The translations under genes were made by a program, and so were the position numbers. DNA of 64,000 nucleotides, from assembly GCF_040144835.1 (NCBI RefSeq), contig NZ_CP151632.1:744001-808000 (forward strand). The letters run 5' to 3'. The notes beneath the pieces are model-generated. The model made no database searches, had not been told where the DNA came from, and was given only the letters and a program-made list of their open reading frames with translations. The stretch comes from Microbacterium sp. LWS13-1.2. Its GTDB lineage: Bacteria; Actinomycetota; Actinomycetes; Actinomycetales; Microbacteriaceae. Position 1 is the first letter of the stretch. Every line of letters begins with the position of its first letter. Shown here piece after piece: positions 56,683-64,000 of this stretch.

Positions 56683-57255
56683 CTAGAGGCCCAGCGCCGA
56701 GACCGGCTGTGCGCCGGACGTCGTCGCCGAGGTCTCGAGGTCGCGCAGTTTGCCCTCGATGTAGCTGCGCAGCTGAGCGCGGTAGTCGCGCTCGAAGTTG
56801 CGCAGCTCGGTGATGCGGCCCTCGAGCGTGGTGCGCTCGCGGTCGAGCTTCGCGAGCTCCTCGCGGCCGCGGGTCTCGGCCTCGGACACGATGGAGGCCG
56901 CCTGCGACTTGGCGTCGGAGATGAGCTGGTCGCGCTGCGCGATGCCCTCGGCGACGTGCTCGTCGTGCAGGCGCTGGGCCAGCTCGATGATGCCTGCGCT
57001 CGCGGCGGGGGCGGCACCGGTGACCGGGGCGGCCTCGGCGACCGGCGCGGGGGCGGGCTCGGCGGCACGTGCGGGAGCGGCACCCGACTCGTACGCCGCC
57101 AGCTTGGCCTTCAGCTCCTCGTTCTCGGTGAGAGCCTTGCGCCACTCCACGACGATCTCGTCGAGGAAATCGTCCACCTCGTCGGGGTCGAAGCCCTCCT
57201 TGAAGCGGACGTGCTGGAACTGCTTGGTGACGACGTCATCGGGGGACAATGCCAT
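56683..57255 (-). CDS. divIVA: DivIVA/Wag31 polar growth protein
   Basis: DivIVA (Wag31) marks curved membrane at poles and septa in actinobacteria and organises tip growth. The 190 residues have the lipid-binding N-terminus LSPDDVVTKQFQHVRFKEGF then DPDEVDDFLDEIV (about 3-35), a first coil, an Ala/Pro linker (about 60-85) and a second coiled coil (about 88-175). GAAAGAGG precedes the ATG. Confidence 0.95.
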   Translation of the reverse strand: MALSPDDVVTKQFQHVRFKEGFDPDEVDDFLDEIVVEWRKALTENEELKAKLAAYESGAAPARAAEPAPAPVAEAAPVTGAAPAASAGIIELAQRLHDEHVAEGIAQRDQLISDAKSQAASIVSEAETRGREELAKLDRERTTLEGRITELRNFERDYRAQLRSYIEGKLRDLETSATTSGAQPVSALGL

Positions 57256-57394
57256 GGTGATTCCTCTTTCGAGCGTCTGGTCGCTGGCCGATGTCGGGGC
57301 GGCCGCCGGCTGGCGGCCGTTCGTATCAGCAAAGCATAGTCATCGGTTCTGAGAGTGTCGAAGGCGACGCCCGGGTCGCGGCGCGTCGCCGGTT

Positions 57395-57694
57395 TCAGCC
57401 GGCGAGCGTGCGCGTGATGCTGAGCAGGATGAAGCATCCCAGCATCGTCAGCGCGAACCCGAAGTCGATCGCGATGGCGCCCACCCGCAACGGCGGGATG
57501 AAGCGCCGGAACAGCTTGATGGGCGGATCGGTGACGGTGTAGATGAGCTCCGCAACGACGAGCCCGGCGCCACGCGGACGCCATTCGCGGTTGAAGAACG
57601 GGATCCAGTCGAGGATCAGCCGCGAGAGCAACACGAAGACATAGAGCAGCAGCGCGAGGTTGAGGATCGCTGCGATGAGTTGAACGACGGCCAC
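57395..57694 (-). CDS. YggT-family membrane protein
   Basis: The 99 residues have two membrane helices (about 4-26 and 72-95) with TDPPIKLFRRFIPP in between, the YggT pattern. The family is always near ftsZ-sepF in actinobacteria and Firmicutes (YlmG). GTG at 57694 has TAGTCT exactly 6 bases upstream, inside the sepF stop region, so it probably has its own start of transcription. Confidence 0.93.
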   Translation of the reverse strand: MAVVQLIAAILNLALLLYVFVLLSRLILDWIPFFNREWRPRGAGLVVAELIYTVTDPPIKLFRRFIPPLRVGAIAIDFGFALTMLGCFILLSITRTLAG

Positions 57695-57700
57695 GTAGCC

Positions 57701-57706
57701 AGACTA
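57701..57706 (-). promoter_or_regulatory. Candidate -10 hexamer of yggT inside the sepF end
   Basis: TAGTCT on the minus strand, 6 bases before the GTG at 57694. Its first three bases are the sepF stop codon. Confidence 0.45.
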
Positions 57707-58168
57707 CGGCTGAGTGAAGGGGACCGACTCCGGATCGGCCTGCGCGACGGCTCCATCGCCCGATACGGCGACGTTCTCGGGCGAGAGCAGGAAGACCTTG
57801 CTCGTGACGCGCTCGATGCGTCCGTACAGGCCAAGCGACAGGCCGCTGGCGAAGTCGATCAGGCGTCGCGCGTCGGCATCGCTCATCTGCGAGAGGTTGA
57901 TGATGACGGGGATGCCGTCACGGAAGTTCTCGGCGATGACCTGGGCGTCGCGGTACTGCTTGGGGTGCACCGTGAGGATCTCGTTGATCGTCGCCGGCGC
58001 CGGCTGACGGACGACCGCGGGCCGGTGGATCGGGGTCACGGGTGCGGCCGGCTTATCGACGACTTGCTCCGACTTGCGAGCACGCGGCTGGGGCGCCGGC
58101 TCTTCGTAGACCTCTTCCTCGTCCGCGAGTCCGAGATACACCATGGTCTTCTTGAGCGGGTTCGACAT
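57704..58168 (-). CDS. sepF: SepF, FtsZ-anchoring division protein
   Basis: SepF tethers FtsZ to the membrane. The 154 residues have the amphipathic N-terminus [19 protein letters not shown], a charged linker and the globular domain [20 protein letters not shown] then [20 protein letters not shown]. The ATG at 58168 is chosen because GGAGG lies 6 bases before it; a start seven codons upstream is weaker. Confidence 0.95.
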   Translation of the reverse strand: MSNPLKKTMVYLGLADEEEVYEEPAPQPRARKSEQVVDKPAAPVTPIHRPAVVRQPAPATINEILTVHPKQYRDAQVIAENFRDGIPVIINLSQMSDADARRLIDFASGLSLGLYGRIERVTSKVFLLSPENVAVSGDGAVAQADPESVPFTQP

Positions 58169-58200
58169 CTGATCCTCCGTAGTGCTCATCTGTTCCGAGG

Positions 58201-58887
58201 TTAACCGGGTTCTGGTCTGGGGCCCGTGATTGCCGAACCGATCCGAAGGTGTGTCGCGCCGGCCGCGATCGCTTCGGGGAAGTCTGCGGTCATCCCGGCC
58301 GAGATCCAGTCGGCGTCGGGCACGACGGCACGCACGACGTCCGCGAGGGCGTTCAGACGCGCGAACGCCGGCGCCGGCGGCTCGTCGAGCGGCGCGACCG
58401 CCATCACGCCGCGCACGCGCAGCGAGGGCAGCGCTGCCGCGTGTGCGGCGAGGGCCTCGAGCTCCGCAGGCGCCACGCCGCCGCGACCGGGGTCGGCGGT
58501 GAGGTTGACCTGCAGCAACACGTCGAGCGCCGGTTCACCGGGCTCGGCCGCCGCATCGAGCGCGTCGGCGAGGCGGGCGCGATCGAGCGAATGGACGACG
58601 GATGACGCTGCCCGGATCGCGCGCGCCTTGTTGGTCTGCGCCTGCCCGATGAAATGCCACCGCAGGCCCGCGAGCTCGCCGGTCTCGACGACCTTCCGGC
58701 TGAACTCCTGCTGCCGGTTTTCCCCCACGTCGCGCACGCCGAGCTCGTAGAGCTCCTGCACGAGCGATGCGGGGTGGAACTTCGTCACGACGATGCGGGT
58801 GAGCTCCGAAGGATCGCGGCCCGCCGCGCGTGCGGCATCCGCGATCCGCTCATCGATCGCCGCGAGGCGCGAACGTAGATCTCCCAC
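58201..58887 (-). CDS. YggS-family PLP-binding protein
   Basis: A PLP-homeostasis protein with [14 protein letters not shown] (PLP Lys near 34), VGENRQQEF and [13 protein letters not shown], then [12 protein letters not shown] and THLRIGSAI for phosphate binding. GTG at 58887 gives 228 residues, the usual length. The frame is open to a GTG at 58971, which would overlap ftsZ by 38 bases; the shorter form is preferred, though without a clear ribosome site. Confidence 0.9.
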   Translation of the reverse strand: MGDLRSRLAAIDERIADAARAAGRDPSELTRIVVTKFHPASLVQELYELGVRDVGENRQQEFSRKVVETGELAGLRWHFIGQAQTNKARAIRAASSVVHSLDRARLADALDAAAEPGEPALDVLLQVNLTADPGRGGVAPAELEALAAHAAALPSLRVRGVMAVAPLDEPPAPAFARLNALADVVRAVVPDADWISAGMTADFPEAIAAGATHLRIGSAITGPRPEPG

Positions 58888-58933
58888 GGTTTCCGGTCTT
58901 GTCGAAGGGCGGTCCGCGAGCGTGCCGATGGGC

Positions 58934-60085
58934 TTACTTGAGGAAGTCGGGGATGTCGAGGTCGTCGTCACCGAAGGCCGCGTCGTACGAGGACTCGGTG
59001 ACGGCGCCGACCGACACGGGCACGACCGACTGCTCGACGACGTCGCGGTCCTTCGCCGCCTCGTCGGCGGGCGTCGCCGGCACGGCGGGCGTCGAGACGA
59101 TGCGCGAGGCCGTGATCGGCTCGATGCGCGTCTGAGGCTCGCCGCCGTCGAAGCCTGCCGCGATGACCGTGACGCGCACCTCGTCGCCGAGGGTGTCGTC
59201 GATCACCGTTCCGAAGATGATGTTGGCCTCGGGGTGCGCGGCCTCCTTGACGAGCTGGGCCGCGTCGTTGATCTCGAAGATGCCGAGGTTCGACCCGCCC
59301 TGGATCGACAGCAGCACGCCGTGCGCACCCTCGATCGACGCTTCGAGCAGCGGCGACTCGACGGCGAGCTCGGCGGCCTTGATGGCGCGATCGGCCCCCC
59401 TCGCCGAGCCGATGCCCATGAGGGCGGATCCGGCTCCTTGCATGACCGACTTGACGTCGGCGAAGTCGAGGTTGATGAGACCCGGCGTCGTGATGAGGTC
59501 GGTGATGCCCTGCACACCGGCGAGAAGCACCTGGTCGGCGGTCGCGAACGCCTCGATCATCGAGATGCCGCGGTCGCTGATCTCGAGGAGGCGGTCGTTC
59601 GGCACCACGATCAGGGTGTCGACTTCTTCCTTGAGCTTCGCGACTCCGGTCTCGGCCTGCTGCTGACGACGGCGGCCCTCGAACGAGAACGGCTTGGTCA
59701 CGACACCGATGGTGAGGGCGCCGATCGACTTGGCGATCTTCGCGACCACCGGGGCACCACCCGTGCCCGTGCCGCCGCCCTCGCCGGCCGTGACGAAGAC
59801 CATGTCGGCGCCGCGCAGCGCCTCCTCGATCTCTTCGGCATGGTCTTCGGCGGCGCGCCGACCCACCTCGGGGTCGGCACCTGCGCCGAGCCCTCGGGTC
59901 AGTTCGCGCCCCACGTCGAGCTTGACGTCGGCGTCGCTCATCAGCAGCGCCTGGGCGTCGGTGTTGATGGCGATGAACTCGACGCCCCGCAGACCGAGCT
60001 CGATCATGCGGTTGACCGCGTTGACGCCGCCGCCGCCGACGCCGACGACCTTGATCACGGCGAGGTAGTTCTGGTTCTGGCTCAT
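58934..60085 (-). CDS. ftsZ: FtsZ, tubulin-like division GTPase
   Basis: FtsZ assembles the division ring. The 383 residues hold [19 protein letters not shown], the tubulin signature [20 protein letters not shown] (about 104-123), the T7 loop [11 protein letters not shown] and the C-terminal partner-binding peptide [15 protein letters not shown] precedes the ATG at 60085. A structured 172-base spacer separates it from ftsQ. Confidence 0.98.
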   Translation of the reverse strand: MSQNQNYLAVIKVVGVGGGGVNAVNRMIELGLRGVEFIAINTDAQALLMSDADVKLDVGRELTRGLGAGADPEVGRRAAEDHAEEIEEALRGADMVFVTAGEGGGTGTGGAPVVAKIAKSIGALTIGVVTKPFSFEGRRRQQQAETGVAKLKEEVDTLIVVPNDRLLEISDRGISMIEAFATADQVLLAGVQGITDLITTPGLINLDFADVKSVMQGAGSALMGIGSARGADRAIKAAELAVESPLLEASIEGAHGVLLSIQGGSNLGIFEINDAAQLVKEAAHPEANIIFGTVIDDTLGDEVRVTVIAAGFDGGEPQTRIEPITASRIVSTPAVPATPADEAAKDRDVVEQSVVPVSVGAVTESSYDAAFGDDDLDIPDFLK

Positions 60086-60121
60086 GCCGGCCTCCGTAGC
60101 CCTGGACCTTCTAAACCTTCA

Positions 60122-60162
60122 ACCTCTAGTAGAGGTATAAAGAATTGCCCGGTATGCAATTC
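60122..60162. repeat. Two inverted repeats in the AT-rich ftsQ-ftsZ spacer
   Basis: A 6-bp stem with a 3-base loop (60122-60136, arms ACCTCT/AGAGGT) and a 7-bp stem (60142-60148 with 60156-60162, arms GAATTGC/GCAATTC) are 5 bases apart in the window's most AT-rich spacer. The minus strand also reads TTGCAT and TATACC, possible promoter hexamers for ftsZ. Confidence 0.5.
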
Positions 60163-60257
60163 CTTGACTCGAAAGTAAGCGGATGCCGCGCCAGCGTGCG
60201 GACCGAGACGGCGTGTCGCGGCATCCGGTGCCGTAAGCCGTGGCGGAAGGCTTGCGG

Positions 60258-61274
60258 TCAGCGGATGACGATCGCGTCGGGCGAGGACACGTCGTAGCTG
60301 ACGACGTCCGCGGGCGGACGCGCCGCCATGGCGGTCGCCAGCACCATCGCCTTCCTGGCGGACTGGTCCGCGCTCCCCCACACCACCTGCGCGTTCGACC
60401 CGCCGAGCGTGAGTGTGACATCGTCGGGCGTCGAGGCGGCCACCTCGGTCACCTGGGCCCGGATGTCTTCGGGCAGCGACCGCATCACCTGGCCGGCGGC
60501 CGCGAAGGCATCGGAATCGACGCCGCCGGTGATCGTGAGCAGCGGCGTCCCCGGGCTGGGCGTGCCGGTGGTCGACAGGGCCACGCCCGCCGCATCTACG
60601 AGCGTGTAGCCGGCGCGGGTCTCGATGAGGCCGATCGGCGTGCGCTCCACGATGCGCACCACCAGCTCGTGCGGCGGCCGGGCCTCGAGCGCGTAGGTCT
60701 CGATGAGCGGGAAGGCGACGAGCTCCGCCTTGACCGCACTCTCGTCGATCAGGGGCAGCGGGGTGCCGAGCTGTCCCGCCAGCGCATCCGAGACGGCATC
60801 CGCCGAGACCTGCTGCGCACCCACCACCGAGATCTTCTCCACGCCGAACAGCGGGCTGTACGCGGCGCCGAGCGTGCCCAGCGCGAGCAGGAGGATGGAT
60901 GCCGCCGCTCCGAGCCAGATCGCTCGCCTGCGTCGCTGCCGCACAGTGAAGCGGCGGATCTCGGCGCGCAGCGCCTTGCGCCGGGCCCGCGACGCCTTCC
61001 AGACCTCGCGGAAGCCGACGTCGCCGGCATCCGTCCCGGCGCTTGCGGCCTCCGCAGCGGAGGCGGGCGCGGGAGGATCCGTGGGAAGCGCGAGCGGGAT
61101 GACCGGGGCCGTGGTGTCGTCGTTCTCCGTCAGCGGCGCTTCGACGGACTCGGCGGGTTCCGTGACGACCGACGTCGCCGTGCCTCGCCGCGGCGCGCGC
61201 TGCGACGGCGCGGCAGCATCCGCCGCGCCGCGCGAGGCGACCGGCGACTGCGGCAACGGCGACGGACGGCGCAT
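60258..61274 (-). CDS. ftsQ: FtsQ/DivIB division protein
   Basis: FtsQ is the single-span scaffold of the divisome. The 338 residues have a long disordered cytosolic N-terminus (about 1-130, Ala/Pro/Arg-rich), a helix (about 138-160, AIWLGAAASILLLALGTLGA), then the POTRA domain VEKISVVGAQQVSADAVSDA and the beta domain. The cytosolic part is longer than in E. coli. It starts 5 bases after murC stops. Confidence 0.92.
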   Translation of the reverse strand: MRRPSPLPQSPVASRGAADAAAPSQRAPRRGTATSVVTEPAESVEAPLTENDDTTAPVIPLALPTDPPAPASAAEAASAGTDAGDVGFREVWKASRARRKALRAEIRRFTVRQRRRRAIWLGAAASILLLALGTLGAAYSPLFGVEKISVVGAQQVSADAVSDALAGQLGTPLPLIDESAVKAELVAFPLIETYALEARPPHELVVRIVERTPIGLIETRAGYTLVDAAGVALSTTGTPSPGTPLLTITGGVDSDAFAAAGQVMRSLPEDIRAQVTEVAASTPDDVTLTLGGSNAQVVWGSADQSARKAMVLATAMAARPPADVVSYDVSSPDAIVIR

Positions 61275-61279
61275 GGGTC

Positions 61280-62716
61280 CTACTCCGTCGTGCTCGTGGG
61301 CTCGTGACTCGTCGTGCCGCTGCCCGGGCGGGCGAGCGACTCGAGGACCTGCGGGATGATGAGGTTCACGTTGCCGCAGCCGAGCGTGATGACGTAGTCG
61401 CCGTCGCGGGCGACCGACGCCGTGTAGTCGGCGGCCTCCTGCCAGTCGGGCACGAAGTGCACGTGGGACGGGTCGGCGAAGGCGTCGCTCACGAGCTCGC
61501 CGGTGACTCCCGGAACGGGATCCTCGCGGGCGCCGTACACGTCGAGCATGACCGTGTGGTCGGCGTAGCGCTCGAGCACGTCGGCGAACTCCTGGTACAT
61601 GTCCTTCGTGCGGGAGTATGTGTGGGGCTGCTGGATGGCGATGATGCGCCCGTCGCCGACGACGGTGCGGGCCGCCGCCAGGGCAGCCGCGACCTCGGTC
61701 GGGTGGTGGGCGTAGTCGTCGAAGACGCTCACTCCGCGCTCGACGCCGTGCAGCTCGAAGCGCCGCACCGTGCCCGCGAAGTCTTCGACGGCGCGCACCG
61801 CCGGCTCGAGCTCGTGGCCGAGCGTCAGGAGCACGGCCACGGCTCCTGCGGCGTTGATCGCGTTGTGCGCGCCGGGGATCGGCAGCTGCGCGTCCACGGA
61901 GGCCCCGCCGTGGCTGATGCGGAAGGCGACCGGGCCTTCGGTGACGATGTCGCTCACCCGAACGGTCGCATCCGCGGCCTCGCCGAAGGTGACGACGTGC
62001 GGATGGGTGAGCTGCGCGGCCACGAGTCGGGCACCGGCGTCATCGGACGAGATCACGACCGCCTCGCGCGCCTCGTTCGCGAACCGGGCGAATGCCGCAT
62101 AGAACGCGTCGCGAGTGCCCCAGTGATCGAGGTGGTCGGGGTCGACGTTCGTGATGAGGGCGATCGACGTGTCGTAGAGCAGGAACGTGCCGTCGGACTC
62201 GTCGGCCTCGATGACGAAGAGGTCGTCGCGGCCGCTGCCGCTCGAGACGCCGAGCTGCGCGATCACCCCGCCGTTGACGAACGTGGGGTCGACATCCAGG
62301 TCGCGCAGCGCCGTCACGATCATGCCCGTCGACGTCGTCTTGCCGTGCGCACCGGCGACCGACACGAGCCGGCGCCCGCCGATGAGCCAGTACAGCGCCT
62401 GCGAACGGTGGATCACGTGCAGGCCGCGCTCCTTGGCCAGCACGAACTCGGGGTTCTCCGGCCAGATCGCACCGGTGTGCACGACCGTGTCGACGTCGTC
62501 GGCGAGGTTCGATGCGTCGTGGCCGACGTAGACCGTCGCCCCGAGCTCGGCGAGTTCGCGAAGCCCCTTGCTATCGGCGCGATCGGACCCCGACACGCGG
62601 ATGCCGCGCTCCAGGAACATGCGGGCGAGCCCCGACATGCCGGATCCGCCGATTCCGATGAAGTGGGCGGCGGCGATGTCGTCGGGGATGGGAAGACTGA
62701 GATCGGGTCTGATCAT
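61280..62716 (-). CDS. murC: MurC, UDP-N-acetylmuramate-L-alanine ligase
   Basis: MurC adds L-Ala to UDP-MurNAc. The 478 residues begin [18 protein letters not shown] (UDP-binding), have the ATP site [15 protein letters not shown] (about 117), [12 protein letters not shown] (about 190), and [12 protein letters not shown] near 330. ATG at 62716; TAGGAT lies 9 bases upstream. It heads murC-ftsQ at the end of the dcw cluster. Confidence 0.97.
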   Translation of the reverse strand: MIRPDLSLPIPDDIAAAHFIGIGGSGMSGLARMFLERGIRVSGSDRADSKGLRELAELGATVYVGHDASNLADDVDTVVHTGAIWPENPEFVLAKERGLHVIHRSQALYWLIGGRRLVSVAGAHGKTTSTGMIVTALRDLDVDPTFVNGGVIAQLGVSSGSGRDDLFVIEADESDGTFLLYDTSIALITNVDPDHLDHWGTRDAFYAAFARFANEAREAVVISSDDAGARLVAAQLTHPHVVTFGEAADATVRVSDIVTEGPVAFRISHGGASVDAQLPIPGAHNAINAAGAVAVLLTLGHELEPAVRAVEDFAGTVRRFELHGVERGVSVFDDYAHHPTEVAAALAAARTVVGDGRIIAIQQPHTYSRTKDMYQEFADVLERYADHTVMLDVYGAREDPVPGVTGELVSDAFADPSHVHFVPDWQEAADYTASVARDGDYVITLGCGNVNLIIPQVLESLARPGSGTTSHEPTSTTE

Positions 62717-62791
62717 GGCCCGTCAATCCTAAGTTGGGCGGCGGTGACCGCGGCTCCGGCGCGCTGGACCACCCTCAGCCCTGGCATCTTT

Positions 62792-62824
62792 TGTGTTGAC
62801 ACATTGATACAGAACGCGTACAAA
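62792..62824 (+). promoter_or_regulatory. Promoter with palindrome over the -35 (candidate GntR operator)
   Basis: TTGACA (62796-62801) and TACAAA (62819-62824) are spaced by 17 bases, and the -10 ends 6 bases before the GTG at 62831. The perfect palindrome TGTGTTGACACA (62792-62803) covers the -35 and may be the site of the GntR regulator encoded downstream. Confidence 0.6.
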
Positions 62825-62830
62825 GAAGGT

Positions 62831-63745
62831 GTGAACATCGATCCAGAGCTCGCACGCACCCTCAACGGAGCGTTCCTCCTCGTGATGCTGATGCTGTGCG
62901 TCGGACTCGTCGTCGCGATGTCGTCGAAGACGTCCGCCTACGCGCGCGCGGACCGATTCTCCATGCGCGTGCGCCTTCCGTTTGGAAGTACGACGACGCG
63001 GGACTCGGTCGCCCGGCGTAGTCGCGTCAGCAGCCTCACGACCGCCGTCACGATGCTGGCGACGACCGTGATCCTCTCGCCGCTGCTGCTCACTCCGGTT
63101 GCCGCCAACCCGGCGTTTCCGATCATCGTCGTCATCCCGTTGCTCGTGGCGACCGGGTTCGCCTCGGCCGTCGTCAACGTCCGGGAGCGATTGTTCCGGC
63201 CCGCACCGGACGCACCGCGAGTCGCCCGCGCCCGTGCGCTCAGCGCGGTCGACTATCTCGACCGCTTCAGGCTCGTGCTCCCCTGGGTCCTCGCCGCCGC
63301 CGCGGTGCTCGCGTTCACAGCGCTCGCCCTGCAATGGGTCCGCCAGCCCTCCCGCGTCGACGATGCGTTCGCTGCCGCTGCGCTCTTCGCCCTGGTCGTC
63401 ACCGTCGTCGTGTTCGTCGCGTTGCCTCCTGTGGAGCGACTCGTGCTGGCGCAGCCGCAGCCCGCCACGGACACGCTTGAACTCGCATGGGACGATGCCT
63501 TCCGCACCACGGCGCTCAGCGCGCTTCGACTTTCGGCGGCGCTGTCCGCCTGGTTGGCGTGCGCACTTGCGCTGGGTGCCCTGTGGCTGGGGGCAGACGG
63601 GCTGTTCAGCACGTTCGCGAGTCAGGTGCCCACGTGGGGGCTCATCGCCCTCACATTCATCTATCCGAGCACTGGTCGGCGCCTCCGCGCCGACCTCTAT
63701 CCGGAGTGGCTGCGCCGCCCCGCCGTCGTGGGAGGTCCCGCATGA
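62831..63745 (+). CDS. Polytopic membrane protein, function unknown
   Basis: The 304 residues have six or seven hydrophobic segments (about 10-28, 67-92, 95-115, 155-177, 187-208, 238-262 and 265-280). There is no transporter or enzyme motif I can name. GTG at 62831 lies 6 bases after a good -10, so the message is probably leaderless. Its stop overlaps the ATG of the GntR regulator, which is likely to control it. Confidence 0.82.
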   Translation: MNIDPELARTLNGAFLLVMLMLCVGLVVAMSSKTSAYARADRFSMRVRLPFGSTTTRDSVARRSRVSSLTTAVTMLATTVILSPLLLTPVAANPAFPIIVVIPLLVATGFASAVVNVRERLFRPAPDAPRVARARALSAVDYLDRFRLVLPWVLAAAAVLAFTALALQWVRQPSRVDDAFAAAALFALVVTVVVFVALPPVERLVLAQPQPATDTLELAWDDAFRTTALSALRLSAALSAWLACALALGALWLGADGLFSTFASQVPTWGLIALTFIYPSTGRRLRADLYPEWLRRPAVVGGPA

Positions 63746-64000
63746 TCGTCATCGACCCGTCCTCCCCCGTCCCGCCGTTCGAGCAGCTGCGATCCGGCCT
63801 CGTCGACGCCGTGGCTTCGGGCGAGCTCGGTCCTGGGGAGCGACTGCCCACCGTGCGCCGCCTCGCCGAGGATCTGGGCGTCGCGCCCGGCACAGTCGCG
63901 CGCGCGTACCGCGAGCTCGAGGCATCCGGCATGATCGAGACCCGTGGCCGCAACGGCACGTTCGTCGCCTTCGACGCCGACCCTGCGCGGCAGCAGCTTC
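63742..64000 (+). CDS. GntR-family regulator, YtrA-like (partial, 3' end outside window)
   Basis: The first 86 residues show the GntR winged helix: [20 protein letters not shown], then [20 protein letters not shown] and [21 protein letters not shown] start this close to the helix is typical of the short YtrA subfamily, which regulates adjacent membrane or ABC genes. ATG at 63742 overlaps the membrane-protein stop (ATGA). The window ends within the gene. Confidence 0.88.
   Translation, partial: MIVIDPSSPVPPFEQLRSGLVDAVASGELGPGERLPTVRRLAEDLGVAPGTVARAYRELEASGMIETRGRNGTFVAFDADPARQQL

Noticed and set aside
58888..58971. N-terminal extension of yggS to GTG 58971
   Set aside because: It would overlap ftsZ by 38 bases and add a Ser/Thr-rich stretch not usual in the family.

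Overview
This 64 kb window is a chromosomal segment of a high-GC actinobacterium of the Microbacteriaceae, most probably Microbacterium or a close relative. The basis is very GC-rich codon use, frequent GTG and TTG starts, the order murC-ftsQ-ftsZ-yggS-sepF-yggT-divIVA-lspA-rluD-dnaE1, the actinobacterial ctaE-qcrCAB block with a di-haem QcrC, and the rapZ-uvrC-uvrA group. Genus is inference. I see no rRNA, tRNA, CRISPR array, insertion sequence or prophage.

Layout. 1-9.7 kb: DNA repair (rapZ partial, uvrC, uvrA, uvrB), an OhrR-like regulator diverging from a small CxxC protein, a glycine-tailed membrane protein and coaE. 9.7-18.3 kb: a response regulator facing a histidine kinase that is coupled to a membrane protein with a degenerate GGDEF-like domain, a paralogue of the glycine-tailed protein, a GIY-YIG protein, rpsA, and a PH-domain protein with a 55-residue partner. 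18.3-25.4 kb: assorted metabolic and surface genes (alcohol dehydrogenase, DUF503, two oxidoreductases, PEP-mutase-like enzyme, YchJ, DksA-type zinc finger, two lipoproteins, a PKD-like secreted protein), including a patch of visibly lower GC. 25.3-29.8 kb: a tightly overlapping four-gene operon that looks like nonulosonic (sialic-type) acid synthesis, activation and transfer. 29.9-33.5 kb: 5'-3' exonuclease, PHP protein, a membrane protein and trpD. 33.7-42.8 kb: aerobic respiration, with ctaE-qcrCAB on the plus strand facing ctaC-ctaD-ctaF on the minus strand, and a rhodanese and a PP2C phosphatase between them. 42.9-49.5 kb: erpA, an M20 peptidase, DUF3043, pyrD, nrdR, hisD and a membrane protein. 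49.6-62.7 kb: dnaE1, DinB, GNAT, Nudix, then the cell-division and envelope run rluD to murC. 62.8-64 kb: a membrane protein overlapped by a GntR regulator cut by the window end.

How the genes work together. UvrA, UvrB and UvrC make the complete nucleotide-excision repair set. CtaC, D, E and F plus QcrC, A and B supply the core subunits of an actinobacterial bc1-aa3 supercomplex, and ErpA may serve Fe-S proteins such as the Rieske subunit. MurC, FtsQ, FtsZ, SepF and DivIVA build and position the septum and the growing pole. The nonulosonate operon would add an acidic nine-carbon sugar to a surface polymer.

Two features cut across the window. At least fifteen start codons have a TAnnnT hexamer exactly 6 or 7 nt upstream, the geometry of leaderless transcripts, and this fixes several starts. 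The PP2C gene has its start codon in the 5-nt loop of a perfect 19-bp hairpin that also buries its Shine-Dalgarno sequence.
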